Below, piece by piece: positions 25,263 through 38,294 of a DNA stretch of 64,000 bases; position 1 is the first letter of the stretch, and each line of letters opens with the position of its first letter. Origin of the DNA: Phoronis australis. Lineage: Eukaryota > Phoronida > Phoronidae. The stretch spans positions 431,332-495,331 of the forward strand of contig NMRA01000121.1 in assembly GCA_002633005.1 (NCBI GenBank), in the 5' to 3' direction. The notes under the pieces were generated by a model that searched no databases, was not told the origin of the DNA, and worked only from the letters and a program-made list of their open reading frames with translations. The translations under genes and the position numbers were made by a program.

Positions 25263-26832
25263 TGCAATTCTGCGGCATGCTTCGTTCTGCAGCTCGTGGC
25301 ATTTTATCTATATGGTGTGCACTCCATTTATGCCCATAGGAGTACACTAGCCTGCTTACATAGTAAATGGGTTGCACTCATATTCTGGAATGGAAGATTT
25401 CGATATCTCTCCTGCTTCAAATCTTGCATACTAATTCACAGTATACATAAAAAGTGTGACGCTGGTTTCGATTGATTGGTTGAATTTACTTTGGCACCAC
25501 AAGTGTAAAATGCATAAGAATGAAGGCATGTGAAGTTAGAGAACACAATCAAAAAGCAAGAGATGATAGATTAAATGGCACAAACAATGATAAACAATCT
25601 TGAGTTGTTAAAAATGTGTTCAGCAGGGACTGAGACATTGATCATTTCAAATTCCCTACAACTGCCATTTGCTGGGGTTAGATTTGAAATGTAATCAATG
25701 ATTTTATGTTGAGCTGTTTTGGAAGCAGCACTGGTCTATCAGTACCATGCAGTGGCAACATCCTTTTTCTTCGTTGATAATTCAAGAAAAGTCTGAAGTC
25801 TGGGCTCTCAGTCACGTGATATGCTAGGGTGGTTTTTGCGCTGTAGCTTATAACCTTGGTCACGGGCACATGTCTCTATCTAAAAAATACTAATCGCCTT
25901 CTAGTCAACCACTTTTTGGTCACATTTTTGAATAGATAATCAGACGTAATAACCTTTTGGTGCCAGTGGGCCAATTGAAGAGGCGAGAAAATACAGTGTT
26001 CCGATTTTCTAGTGATTTCCCGTCTTTTAAAACCAGTCGTGTTGAGTGGGAGAGTGTAAATCAACAAGACACGAAAATATATTTTGTCATGGATATTTAT
26101 TTTCGGTTCAATTTCACAAAACAAGCAACCGTATACATGAAGCCAAGTACACTAGGCTTCGCAAGGCATGGCGATGCATGTTGCGGTATCTTCATCTGCA
26201 CAGCCAGAAGACAACTGAAGGCCCTAGCCAGGTAGCTTTACAGATGCAACCGAACGGGTGGTGCGTGAGTATTAATGAATAGAAACTCACTTAAACTATA
26301 AAAATAAATCGTGCATGTACGTGCACAAAACTAAGAAATAAACGTCTGCCTGTAACGCGACGCGTAGTTCAACTCGACCTTTCCGTGTTCACTGTTTTTG
26401 CCGTGGCGTGGCGGCGTGATCTTAATGTAAGACGTCTGAAAAACAGAGAAGGCTTGTATGTAGATGACCTCTCACCTATACGCCTGAAATCACGATAGAC
26501 CATCCTATTGTTAGAACTAACATCCTTATGAAGTAACCACTGATGTTGTCTTTTTAGTGGGAATATTTTCATTTTGAAGGCCGACATGAGTTGGACTTTT
26601 TACCTTGCGAATTCAAAGTCGAGAAGGGTCGTCTACTGTTCTCGATAAATGTCAGCATTTGATTTAGTCTCTATTTAAGGGGCGGATAAGATTGATATCG
26701 GAGTCGATGTGAAGTTGATCTTTATACCAGACTATCTCAAAATCGAAAAATACCGTACACAGTATGGAAGGAATGTACAATATAATATTTGACATGCTTT
26801 AGCAATTAGGTGTCGCTTCGTTCTGACAGTCG
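25263..26832. other. Intergenic spacer between the convergent genes
   Basis: AT-rich and without recognised coding exons. A TTTATT at about 26096 would be an AATAAA on the - strand and could serve the fusion gene if its 3' end extends this far. Confidence 0.4.
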
Positions 26833-27247
26833 GTGTGACCTGGAAAGCACTACCACTGTCTCAACTGGCCGCAGTGGAGACGGACCTCCAAACGAAGGAA
26901 GCTGTTTGGCGAATTATACATCACAGTGATAAAACCATCATACGTCACATTCCCTGGTGCGAGCAGAGTAAAAATGGCTAGTTGCCAATTTGGGGAACTG
27001 AACGATGGACTATTAAAAATTTGATTGCGGGAATATTTGTTTGAGCTGTGAAGCGTCAAAGACATCAACAGCCTCCTAAGGCGTCCCTCTATGCACAAAA
27101 GGTACTTATAGCAACGTGACTTTGATGGTTTATTCAGTATGAAGCATAATTCACCGAAAAGGTTTCGGCATATGGAGGACCTATGGGATGGCCACCGGTC
27201 TCTACTGTGGCCAGTTGAGACGGTAGCACTGTTAACGGTGTGACCGT
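26833..27247. mobile_element. Foldback element, about 415 bp
   Basis: The left arm (26833-26950; CTGTCTCAACTGGCCGCAGT, GACCTCCAAACG, GCGAATTATACATCA, TAAAACCATCA) matches the reverse complement of the right arm (about 27100-27247; GTCTCAACTGGCCACAGTAG, GTCCTCCATATG, GTGAATTATGCTTCA, AATAAACCATCA). The spacer has no coding sequence. It is a MITE-like hairpin just beyond the 3' end of the fusion gene. Confidence 0.65.
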
Positions 27248-27339
27248 GATTTATGATCTGCACTCTCGACCTCATATTCACTGATATCACTGATCGTGTC
27301 ATCCATATCCCATCATAATGCAAGTTCCGCATTTTAACA

Positions 27340-27619
27340 ATTCAACATAAGCCCTTCGTTTGTTTAATCAACGGACTCTCCGACTGACCGGCCAACCGGA
27401 CGTAATATCTATCCTCATCAAGATGTTCCTCAAACCTTGGTTAACAACTGTATCCTACCGCATGAGAGCCGCAATATTCAGGACTGATACATTCAAGAGA
27501 ACATCGAGTTCCACACGTCATGCTTCCACTGTACTCTTGCCAATGTTGTTGTTTCTGCAGGGTAGGATTTGTACAACTGATGGACAAATGATTGACATGC
27601 TTATCATAAAGACACATAC
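27340..27619 (-). other. Unresolved 3' terminal exon of the fusion gene
   Basis: Exon 27 ends at a strong GTATGTG donor after GGAWHDGVDE, where family members need only about 10-40 more residues. Candidate acceptors with phase-0 entry are before 27576 (reads LYKSYPAETTTLARVQWK, but the intron would be only 43 bases) and near 27457 (reads DTVVNQGLRNILMRIDITSG). A third coding-looking stretch around 27420-27350 (HLDEDRYYVRLAG) is in the wrong phase. I cannot choose between them. Confidence 0.35.
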
Positions 27620-30600
27620 CTCATCAACACCATCGTGCCACGCCCCTCCGTTGGCAAATATTAGTTTGCCATGGCGACCAGGCATTTCTTTCAGCGCCAT
27701 AATTTCACTGTGGCCTACGACAACAACGTCTTCTGCGCATGTATTCAGAAAGTCGGAATAATCTCCAGTGGCGTGCTTGATCATGTCAAACACGCGGTCT
27801 TCACCAAACTGAAATACAACATAGAGACGTTGACAAACGTTAATACTGTGTAGCCGTTAAAAGAAATTTTCCAGTTGTCTTTGAAGGTTTAATGTCCAAA
27901 CACCTTGATTTGAATCGGAACCCTTACGACTACAAGAATCGTTACCGGTTAGTTTTTTTGTCCGAAACCGAGCATTTCAGTTTTTCACCGCAGAAAACGA
28001 CGTGTATGGTTTCATTTGGGACATGGTAACGTTGCTACTTGATCACAGATACGGCCGATGGAGGAAAGCGATTTGATATCAAAACACAGGAAGTGGGTTC
28101 CGTTAGTTCCTTGCCCTGTTCAAATACTGCAGATTTTTTATCAAGCATTGCGCAACCTGACGAAAAGAGAGAATTTGCACGATGGACAGTTGTCCACTCT
28201 AGCCCCAAAGACGGCACGCTGCATCTTTTTTAGCCACGACCGATACTTGTTTCACCTGGGCGAAGTACAGTAGTCTAATCAATGTTTTAGATACTACTCA
28301 CAAAACGTGTTGCAGCTCATTTCATTTGTAGAAATTGTTTACGTAAGGGGAGACAGTGCCAGTCTAAGACACTTACTTATGGGCAGCGCAGCACTGAAAT
28401 AAGTGGGGGCTATAGTCCCCCCCAGCCCCATGGTGCGCTGCCCATGTTACTTTAAGGCACAAAGAAGCGTACTTAAGTGAAACAAATTTTCGAACATTGT
28501 ACTCTAGTAATTTACTTGTAAAACAAGGAAAAGTTTTGTCAAGTAAATATGCTCGCAACTGAAATCATTTGAAGACTCGGTGTCAGCGGTCAGTATGGTG
28601 ATGATCTTTACACTAAAACAATATACGAGTCAACCCGTAGAAATCACGGTTGATCATTGAGTGCAGTAGTTTTCGAAATACACTGGACAACGTCAGAATT
28701 GACAAAATTTCGGCGCACGAAATCACGACGTGGTTTCCATTTATTTTCGACTAGAATACGTTTCAATACTGACTAAATCGCGACTACTTCCTGCTTAAGT
28801 CCATTACATAAATAAATAATTACAAACCTCGGCAAACGTTCGACGAAAAAAACGCTATTTCAATACAACAAACGTTCGACTAAACCGATTAACAATTCTT
28901 TAGTATTCTGTCAAAGTTTGTCTCGTTTATTTTGAAATTTTGAAACTACGTTGCAATGATCAAATACATGTAATCGACAAATTCACTCACCTTGTCCACC
29001 ATTCGAGAAACTAGTTTGTACTTGAGCAAGTTTTTGAATGTTACGTAATCTCCATTGCCATTCATTAAGAACTTTTGATCAGGATGTATATCTTTCCCAA
29101 ACACAACTGCAAAAAAAGAATTGAACGTGCTTGTTGTTGAAAATTATTCCAAAGGCCTATCAGGCCTATCACGTAACGTAAGCCGTTTTATTTGTAATCG
29201 CGAATCCTCTTGATACACACACAGTCCTAAAATCGGTGCACGTGCCGCTAATTGGGAGCAATATTTGGAGATACAAGTTACACAAGAGAACACTATTTAA
29301 CAAAAACTAATATCGAGTTGGTCGTTGAAAACACCACGGTGGCCTTTTATGACTTTTACGAATACAATGGTATTATCAAAGTAAGAAACCTTCAAGATGT
29401 ATTTGCATGCTCCTAACTATGCTAATGTATAGGATCTAAAAGACAATGCTATTTTAACATGATCTACTTTAAACAAAATGCAGTTGTATTCAAATGGCAA
29501 CTTGTAAATGTGAAAAAAAACCCTGCAAATAGGTGACCTTTACACTAATGGCGTACCCTGGGGGCTCACATCATGCAGTGTTATTCCCCAACACCTCGTC
29601 ACGATACTTACTCGATAAGGTTGAGTCATTTACGGCGGATCATTTTCGACACAAAACTCTTTCTTAAAAACCATTTGGCTATTTTCAACCTACTTCATAT
29701 TCACATCATCGCTATATGTTGTGTTTCTTACTAATTTGAGCAAGCAATCACAAAGATAAGGAATAAGCGTGCAGGTTACACTGTTCGCGAAGTTCCATCC
29801 TGCACCTTATTGTTTGGAAGACACTTTCAGTGACAGACAATTCTTAGGAAGAATGATAACATGATCACTTGTCTTTGAATCAGATATCATACATGTGTAA
29901 TAGTGCTCCAGTCGCCTATGTGAAGATTTTCGCTATTCTGTCATATTACTTGTGAACTAATATCCCGAGTTATTTTACCATACCTTCCCACATGTTCCCT
30001 TCCTGTTTTGTTACATTTTTAACATATTTCCATCCCACATTATTCTACCTTACCTTTCGGTATGTTGCCTTACTGCGTTATTCTACATTACCGTCCAACG
30101 TATTTGCTTCGCGCGTTATTCTACGTCAACTTCAACATATTTCCTCCACACGATATTCTACTCTACCTTCCAACATATTTCCATTTCCGCATTACTCTGC
30201 ACTACCTTCCAACATGTTTCCGTCCTGCCGTGTTCTACATTACCTTTTTCACACATTTCCTTCCCGCGTTATTCTACACTACCTTCCAACACATTACCTT
30301 CCAGTATTATTCTACATCACCTTCCAATATATTTTCTTCCAGGGTTATTCTACATTACAATGTACCTTCCGACAATTTTCCTTCCCGCCTTATTCTACAT
30401 TACCTTCCAGCATCTTACATTCCAGCGTTACTCTCTGATTCTAAACTACCTTCCAATACCTTTCCCTCCCACGTTATTCTTAATTACCTTCCATCATCTT
30501 TTCTGTCAGCAGACGTTGCATATAGTCGGTGCTGAGCAGTTTGACAACTAAACTTCCGAAGACATCGAAGCCGCACTTCTCCAGAATACGGGCCGCCCCC

Positions 30601-33600
30601 GAGAGGGCGCTGGGAGTTTCATACTCAACACTTGCCGCCACTCTTCCCACGTAGTAACCAAGGCACATATCACCTATTAAGGGACATTTAATTCATTATA
30701 GCAATTATTACACCCCTATGAACAAACTATGAACATCTACATTCTCATGAAAAATATACATGTGTTGTTCCATGTAAATATGGATTCGTTTAGCACTCAA
30801 ATTTTTCTAAAGTCGTTTCTGTGACATTTGTTTCACGATTGTGTTATGAAATTTTGTAGCACATAACACTGGCAGAACTGGATTTTTCGCAAAACAATGC
30901 AAATGCTCTGACGGAGCAAAATCTACTGAAGAGAGGTGTATGGCGACGAAGGCAGTAACACCGACGAAGACGCAGATAGACCTACGTACCACTAAAACTG
31001 CATTGTTCGAGTATTTTGGACAACATGTTTCAGATTCTTCTGAAATTTCTAGATTTTACTGAAATTTGTAGATTTTTGCATAGAGACCAAACACCGAAAA
31101 TTTTCTAATTAGAATGTTACGTCATTGAAACTGTGTTTAGTTGGCACTTTTCCCAAATATTTACCTTTGAAGCAGTTTAATACATGCTGTGATTTGACAC
31201 CAATTTTCAGACATTTCTAAGGTGTTTAGTTAGTGAACTTCGCTTACACTGGTGAAAAGACTAGGTTAAATAGAACGGTTCCTTATTGAAGTCACACAAT
31301 TACGTAAATACAAGGTGTAATGGATAAACAACAAACTTAGACGCGTTCCTTGCTTCAAAAGTTGTCCTCGTTTCTTAAACCAAAAGCACGACTGCAAAAA
31401 AGTGCTCATGCAACTTCACTGGACAATTTTTTAGATCCAAGGACACGTCTTTAATCATTCCATAAAAGTTTGGAATAATTGTTCATTGAACGCGTCTATA
31501 AGCACACTCTACAGTACTGGCTGTTAGAAAACCTCGAAAGACGCCGAAGGCTCGTCATGCTGCAAGTCGCCCAACAAGTGCTCAAGAAAACAACGCGCTC
31601 CTCAACTTCGAATGAACATTTGACTGTCCCTTTAGCTTTTCGATAAGACACTGCTGGTCGTCGGAATAACACGGCAAAACAGATGTCCCATTCCTTTTCA
31701 GGAGCTATTCTTTTTACAGGTCGGAACATGCAGCCTCTCGCGCTTTGTCATTTTGACAACAGTGCATATTTAACCGGAGATAGTCGAAATCGAACACCGT
31801 AAACAATCCACCAATCACAAAAGTCGTTGCTTTTAGTATAAGCCGGCGACGATCAATATCGATAGAAGAGGTCGTGCGATTACTCGACGATCATGTTACG
31901 TTTAGAATGAATAGGATCGTAACTCATCCTTCGCAACTTAACGAGACCTATTCACATACCATATTTCTGACGGATTCGTCAAATAACGCTGGATGTACGA
32001 CACGAGAAATCACAGTGCGTAACAGAGCAGCCACCGGAAAATCGTGGAATAAATCGAGAACGACAGGTCGTAGCGAAAAACAAATGACAAATTCTGTATA
32101 ATCCTTGGCGAGATATATCTACATGCTAAGTTTGAGAAGATTCCCTTGATCAAAGCCGTCGCCTCACAGACATAGAGCTCCTCGACGCAAAAAAGCTCGC
32201 TTCAGCGTCATGCACGTCAACAATATATTTGACCGTACAATTGGAGGTTCGCTAAACTATCTAAGCTGTAGTAAGGTAACACTCCATTGGCCTGATAAAC
32301 TTACCGGGCAGAAGTCCACCTGGCTGGTCACTTAGGGCGAACGAGTTGAAAAGGTCCCAGTCATGACCGTGCTCAAAGCGAACTCTGTAGATCTCATCTT
32401 CTGCAAATTGAATAATACCATTCTCCCGGTTCATTGTCATTCAAAGCATAGAACGCTAGCAATGGAGTGCCAACTCCTGCACGTGACCTATGTATTCTAT
32501 AAGAGCTTTCGAGAGTTAAAATTGTGAATTTCCGGCTGTCCGCTCGACTGAGTTGCATATTTATCAAATCAAGCGTAATTTCATTATTTCACTTTATTTT
32601 TGTACATCAGGTTCAGCTACGGTTCAAGACAACCAGCGATTTCTTCACAAAATAGGTCAACAAACCCGACAATTTCACTGGTCATTCTTTATTCTCATCG
32701 ACCCGTGGCCCTGTATGGACGGAAACCAGGAATAGTCTGACCTCTGATATCTTTTCATCTTCAATTTTACAACTACTTTCGACAACCTATCACACTACAC
32801 GCTAGGAGTTTTTTAATAGGACATTTTTTGGTGTTAAATTATGTTACCGTACTTTACGAAAAGAAGTGACATTTGGTTTCTGAGTGTTTGTTCTGCAAAA
32901 GAATTATAAATGAAAGGTTTAGCCCCTACTAACAGCACCACTCTCTTTACGTGACTCTCGAAAACCTACTCGTATATGCGTATCTAAGTGTGTGATTGTG
33001 TTTGCTTAGTTATCACTGGTTTCTGATTGTTTCTATAATCATTCATTTGTGCAATTATTACCTGTTTTTCAATTACTTTTTTAATTCGATTTTCAGCGGT
33101 GAATGTTATTTGTAATATTTACATACAACCGTGAAATAAAATTTAAAAAATAAAAATTTTATCTTTTAAAAAATCCTATCCAGTACTTTGTGTTGCAGAC
33201 AGCCTACATTGTACTTGCCAATTGTCACGAACTTAGCGGTCTATCCAATTCTTGATTTTTTCCCGTCATCCCGCCACACCTTGAAAATGTCCCTCTTTTT
33301 GACAAATGGCGACATTGACATACTATCATATACTACAGTCCTGTAATTTCCAGAGCTACATAGCACTATTTTCCCGTTCGACTAAAAAGAAAAACGGGAC
33401 GTTTCATTGGTTTTTGAGGCACCCGCAAGTGCGCATTCGACTTACAAAAAACAAAAAACGCAGGCGGGCGCTTTTGTGTGTAAAGTCTCTCGTTCGACAA
33501 AAAACGCTCTTTTGGAGTGTTGCGGCGAACATTTCACCTTTCCGTTTTGGCATAGACCCAGAGGCCCTTTTTATCTAGAAGTCCCCGGCCGCTTTTCAAT

Positions 33601-36600
33601 CCAGTTGTCCCATTTTTTCATTCTCCAATGTTGATAACTACGGAACAGGTGCTCATCTGTCTTTTTCATGAATACTGTTATTTTCCAGACTCCATTTCTA
33701 TAGTAACATAACAATCGTAAAAATGTGGTCCAATGTCTCTTGTTGACGGTAACACGCTCCATGTATCAGGGTCTCTAATTTTTACTTTTTGAAGAAATGA
33801 GTTTATTTACAAACTATTTTGGAAAGTTCTACAACGCAACCTACAATGATCTACTCACAATACATTTCAAACCTACACAATAAATTTGTGGTCTTTTTAT
33901 CAATCAGAGCCTTTATCTGCGATAGGAGGAATTAGTTTATCGCATTTTTGTAAATGGCACTGTATCCTGTCTTTGTACTCAAGCGTCACCAAAGGTCCAA
34001 TCAGTATATAAAGATGTATAAATAATTTTGGATTCTTCACAGCACCTGTGAGGGTCTCATATTCTAAAAATCTTTGTCTTGATAGAGTAGAAACCTTTTG
34101 AATCATCAAAAAATTGTTTGCCTTCTGGTTTAATTAGTCATTTATATAACCTCTCTGGTTCATTTCCTTTTTATGTTACCATTACACCCTGTTTTTTATG
34201 GTAACACTCTTGGTTTGTAGAATGAAGAAAAGGAATAAAGGTTATTTATGAACTTTTCATTTTTGCTTCTGCTATAATCATACACCATCAATAACTTATG
34301 AAATGCTTTCTAATGATATGTCTCTTATGTAATTCGGTTGAAAAACGGCCGCGAAGTTGCGAAAAGTTTTAGTGACAGTAAGTTCCAACACCAGAACTAA
34401 CGAATGCAAACTAATTCCACACATGAGCGGCGCAACTAGTTCAGCAGCGCAAGATCGAAGTTGGCATTCCACTGGCAGGGTTAGAGTTCAATAATTCAAA
34501 GCAATTCTCACAATACGTGCTTGGCCTACTGTGCTAGTTCCTGTGAAAAAGTTTAGGAATGTCAGAGGGTGTCTATGTACAATAGTTTTCAAAATAAGTT
34601 GGGCAGCTTCCACAGAACTCTGTCAGACTCCGTCAAATTATATGACAAACTTCTTGACAGAATATTTGTCAGTTTAATCGCAATACTGAAATTAACGTCT
34701 TTGCCGAAATTTAGTCGAGTTAAATGTGCCGTTATTGCGCCTAATCGCTTATCGTTTATTTTGTAAATGGACTTTCACAGAAAGCTGTCGCAATCTCGAC
34801 AAAGTGTTTGGATCGAGACCTGTCGAGATTGTGTAGAGATTTAGTCAGAATTAAAACTAGTGAATCTACTCGAAAAGAAATGGACATTTAGTCACGGTTT
34901 TGAGCGTCGAAACTTTTATTGAATTTCGACGTTGTTCAGTTCATTTTGAAAACTGTTTTAGGTAGTTGATACTCTATATTACGTACTGGCACTGTTAAAC
35001 AAAACTTCATATGCTACAATCACAAGTGGATCACGCTCCGTTACCGTAGTCTTTCATTTGAAAACTGAGGACTTAAAACTCCCCACAAGTCAGACGACGT
35101 TTTTGTCTTTGCGGAGGTTGTACAACTCAGTGCAGTCTTACCTTCTTCAATTTCCATCACGAGAATCCCTGGTATGAATTCAACTTTATCACCAAGAACG
35201 TCGCGACAGGCTTCCTTTGTGAAACTGTGGTCCTGGTTTCCACGAATAAAATAAACCTTCACATCGTGGTTATTTGCCAAATTTCTCAAAGCGGCAAATA
35301 CTTCAGGGGCGCCCTCTATTTCACCAGACAAAAGTCGCTCAACTAGTTGCGATACTGGAAATATAAAAATAAATTGACTTGCTTGCGTTCGTTATACAAA
35401 GTCGTAGATTATTTTATGTGAATAAAAGTTTCCAACATTGCGTGTGTAACGCATAAATCTGAAGATTCCACTTGTGTACAAGTTGAAATGTTAAACCCTT
35501 CACAGCATGGTCATAAATGCTTGGTTACCAACAATTTTGGTTTGATATTATAACTATTTCTTCTTCAATTTGTATTGTTGTAATCAAGAAATAAACGCAT
35601 AATTAAAAAATTGTGTGACGTCATCAGTGGATCCGGTCTCCACCATTGCGTTGTTCTACACCAACCCTGAGCAGCAGTGGTTTCGAAAACTGAGTTCGAC
35701 TGAGTATTATGAAAAGTTGCATGTGTAATGGCAATCAGACAGACAATCTTTCAGTTTTTGCGTTTCAAAAAGACCCTACGATCGCCCAGAAATGGCACAG
35801 GTTCGTACGTCGGACACGGGTGTGGCAGTAGAGGTGGAGCAACCGTTAATCCCATTTCGAAGAATCGTGCTTCGATCTCTGACAGAAACGAAGATTTGAC
35901 GCAGGTTTCTCCAACGTGTAAGTGCACTTGATGGGGAAAACATGGGCGGCGCACCACAGGGGACTGGGGGGGGGGGNGGGGGGCGATGGAAGAACTACTG
36001 GAAAGTATTTCTGGTTGGAAGAAGAGGCTTCCTTTAGTCATGGAGGAAGCTGGGGGCCACATTGAGCATAGACTGCAATAAGCGAAGATCCCTGTGATAT
36101 TTTATTTTTTGACCCGATGTTTTTCAATGTAACTGGAGTCGAACAATTGGACACAGATATCTCTGATATTTTGTACATTTGTTGATGATATCCTAAGGTT
36201 TATCTGTGAGAAATTTAAAAAAAACAATTGGTTTATCTGTTGCAGAGAAATTATTTGTAGCTTGTGGCTCACTGTTTTGGTACACCTGATAAACTGTCAA
36301 CTGATCAACGTCTTCCACTGATAGCATAGTGTGGCGGGAAACCCAAAAATCATTATTTTTTTCTTTAGAATTCAAAATTCCACAATTATTTTTCAAAATG
36401 ACTACTGTCCTTAACAACGCGATTCTCCTTCGTAATTAGCTCTTTTGAGAACATAAAAACGATTTTAATTCCAAATTTTTCTCCCTTCAGATTTAAATCT
36501 ATTGGTACATATTCAGGGTGTTTCATCGAAAATGAAATCCAGGTGTAAAACAAATATCCTGAGTCGAAAACAGAACCCCACACCTTCAAAACAGCAGACC

Positions 36601-38294
36601 GGTACATAAAACACTAACCGCGACGTTTAAAACACGGATCCCAATGTTTAAAACACGAACCTCGACCTAAAAACAAAAACCCCGGGGATCGGACAGGAAA
36701 CCCCGACAATTTTTCAAATTTTCTGAGACGATGTCAGTAGCCTCAAACAAAGCATCTGCAAGTACTTTCCAGTTGTTTTCTGCATTTGTTTGTTAGCAAT
36801 AATAAAATTTATATTATATTGACTCTGTTATTTGATTTTACCACTTAAAATCATGCAATTTGTATGTTGGCGAATTTCAACATATACTCTCAATTCGTTT
36901 GTTATCTCGGTAAATATTAAGTTAATTTCAGATTATTCAATAGTTTCTCCAAAAATAATTTCCAATTGAAAGAAAAAAATATCATTTCGACTTTCGAGTA
37001 ACATTGCTGATTAATTCCTTTAAATATCTTTACAATTGGGAGAATTTTAGGGTTTGCCGATTTACTTATCAAGAGTACGTTATTTCCGGCACAACAAGAC
37101 CCGTGCCCAAGTGTTGTCCAATAATCAGATGCTGACAGGCAACGTCAGCCCTGGAGTTCTGCGCCTTCTGCTGTCACGGGGATGGTCTGGGGAGGGGATT
37201 AACGCACCAGCATATCCCCAATGATCCTGTCCGTGACAGGTATTACAGATATTACAGGTATATTTCCGGCACAATCAATTTCCTTATAGAAATAGACCGC
37301 GAGAATTATTCACTCATAAGACCTACACCGTCACCAATTTCACAGTTCTTGCCCTCAAAAAATTTACTTCAACTCCTCATCGGATTCGGAATTTCTGAAC
37401 TCAACGCATTCACACCCTTTTTGTCGGATCACCGGTGCAAAGTTTATTCTGAAATTCTGTTTGCTGGTATTGAAATACTAAAACTTGTAACGAAATGAAA
37501 CCAGTTTCGTGGCATGTACGCAACCTCGTGGAAGAAGAACAGTTGTTTGAATAATTGGGAAAAGGGAAACTAGTAAATGGTGAGGCAGTATTTCATGGCG
37601 CCGAAAGCCTATGCAAAAGATCGTACCATAAGTTTAACAGCTGAAGTAGAACTCCAATCGGTCTTAAGTTGTCTATTAACACAACACATCCCAACAACTT
37701 TTTAAATTAGCAAGATTTATTTTTCATCAAAATGTGAAATTGATACATGTCATATGAACACAAAGCACTTTAAAGGTAGTAAGTACCATTTTCTTGAGTT
37801 AAACAATTATTGACAGAAAGTGCGGGAGTGGTGTTTCGGTCTCCGGGTGTCCTGTCCAATTCCCAGGTTCCTTTTTTAAAGCTAGAGGTTGGTGTTTTTT
37901 GGGCTGGTTAGCTGTTTTGAAGATACGGGATATTTGTGTTACACCGGAGTTCCAATTTCGATGGAACACCTTAATATTATTTTAGAGAGTATTGAACCGA
38001 AAATAAACACGTTTTGGTGAGCTGTATTTGTTTCTCTTACCTGTAAGTGGCGCCTCATTCACGGAGTAGTACCACATTTCTATGATGTCGCCCAATAACA
38101 CGAGGCTGTGAACTTCGAATGAAGCAGCTGTCAGCTTCTCAAGGAACGAAAGAAGACGAGCCGGGACCCCTTTTCCAAAGTAAGCGCCGATATGAGTGTC
38201 GCTGATAGAGTAGATGTCTCTTTTCATAGAGTTTTCCATCCTTACTCGTTTAAAATGAACCTCCTCTGCCGCCGAGGGCTGGGGAGGAGTGTAC
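27620..38294 (-). CDS. Calcineurin-like (LpxH-like) metallophosphoesterase domain
   Basis: Exons 22-27, residues about 1308-1659. Metal-site motifs appear in the family order: YSISDTHIG (Asp 1340, His 1342), LLGDIIEMW (Asp 1377), FIRGNQDH (Asn 1432, Asp 1434), EHGHDWDLFN (His 1476) and VVVVGHSEI (His 1629). LGDxxExW, GNxD and HGHxxDLFN resemble bacterial UDP-2,3-diacylglucosamine pyrophosphatase relatives, which cleave phosphoesters or pyrophosphates with two metal ions. The last motif is GHSE rather than GHTH, so one usual metal-ligand His is replaced by Glu. FANGGAWHDGVDE near the end is the usual strand before the C-terminus. A Met at MKRDIYS could start a shorter form, but phase and linker support the fusion. 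Confidence 0.88.

Noticed and set aside
26850-27332. 160-codon - strand open frame as the last exon of the fusion gene
   Set aside because: It lies across the arms of the foldback element and shows no match to the phosphoesterase C-terminus.
29992-30535. Overlapping + strand open frames of about 150 residues
   Set aside because: They are by-products of the 38-bp pyrimidine-rich minisatellite and have no domain or splice support.
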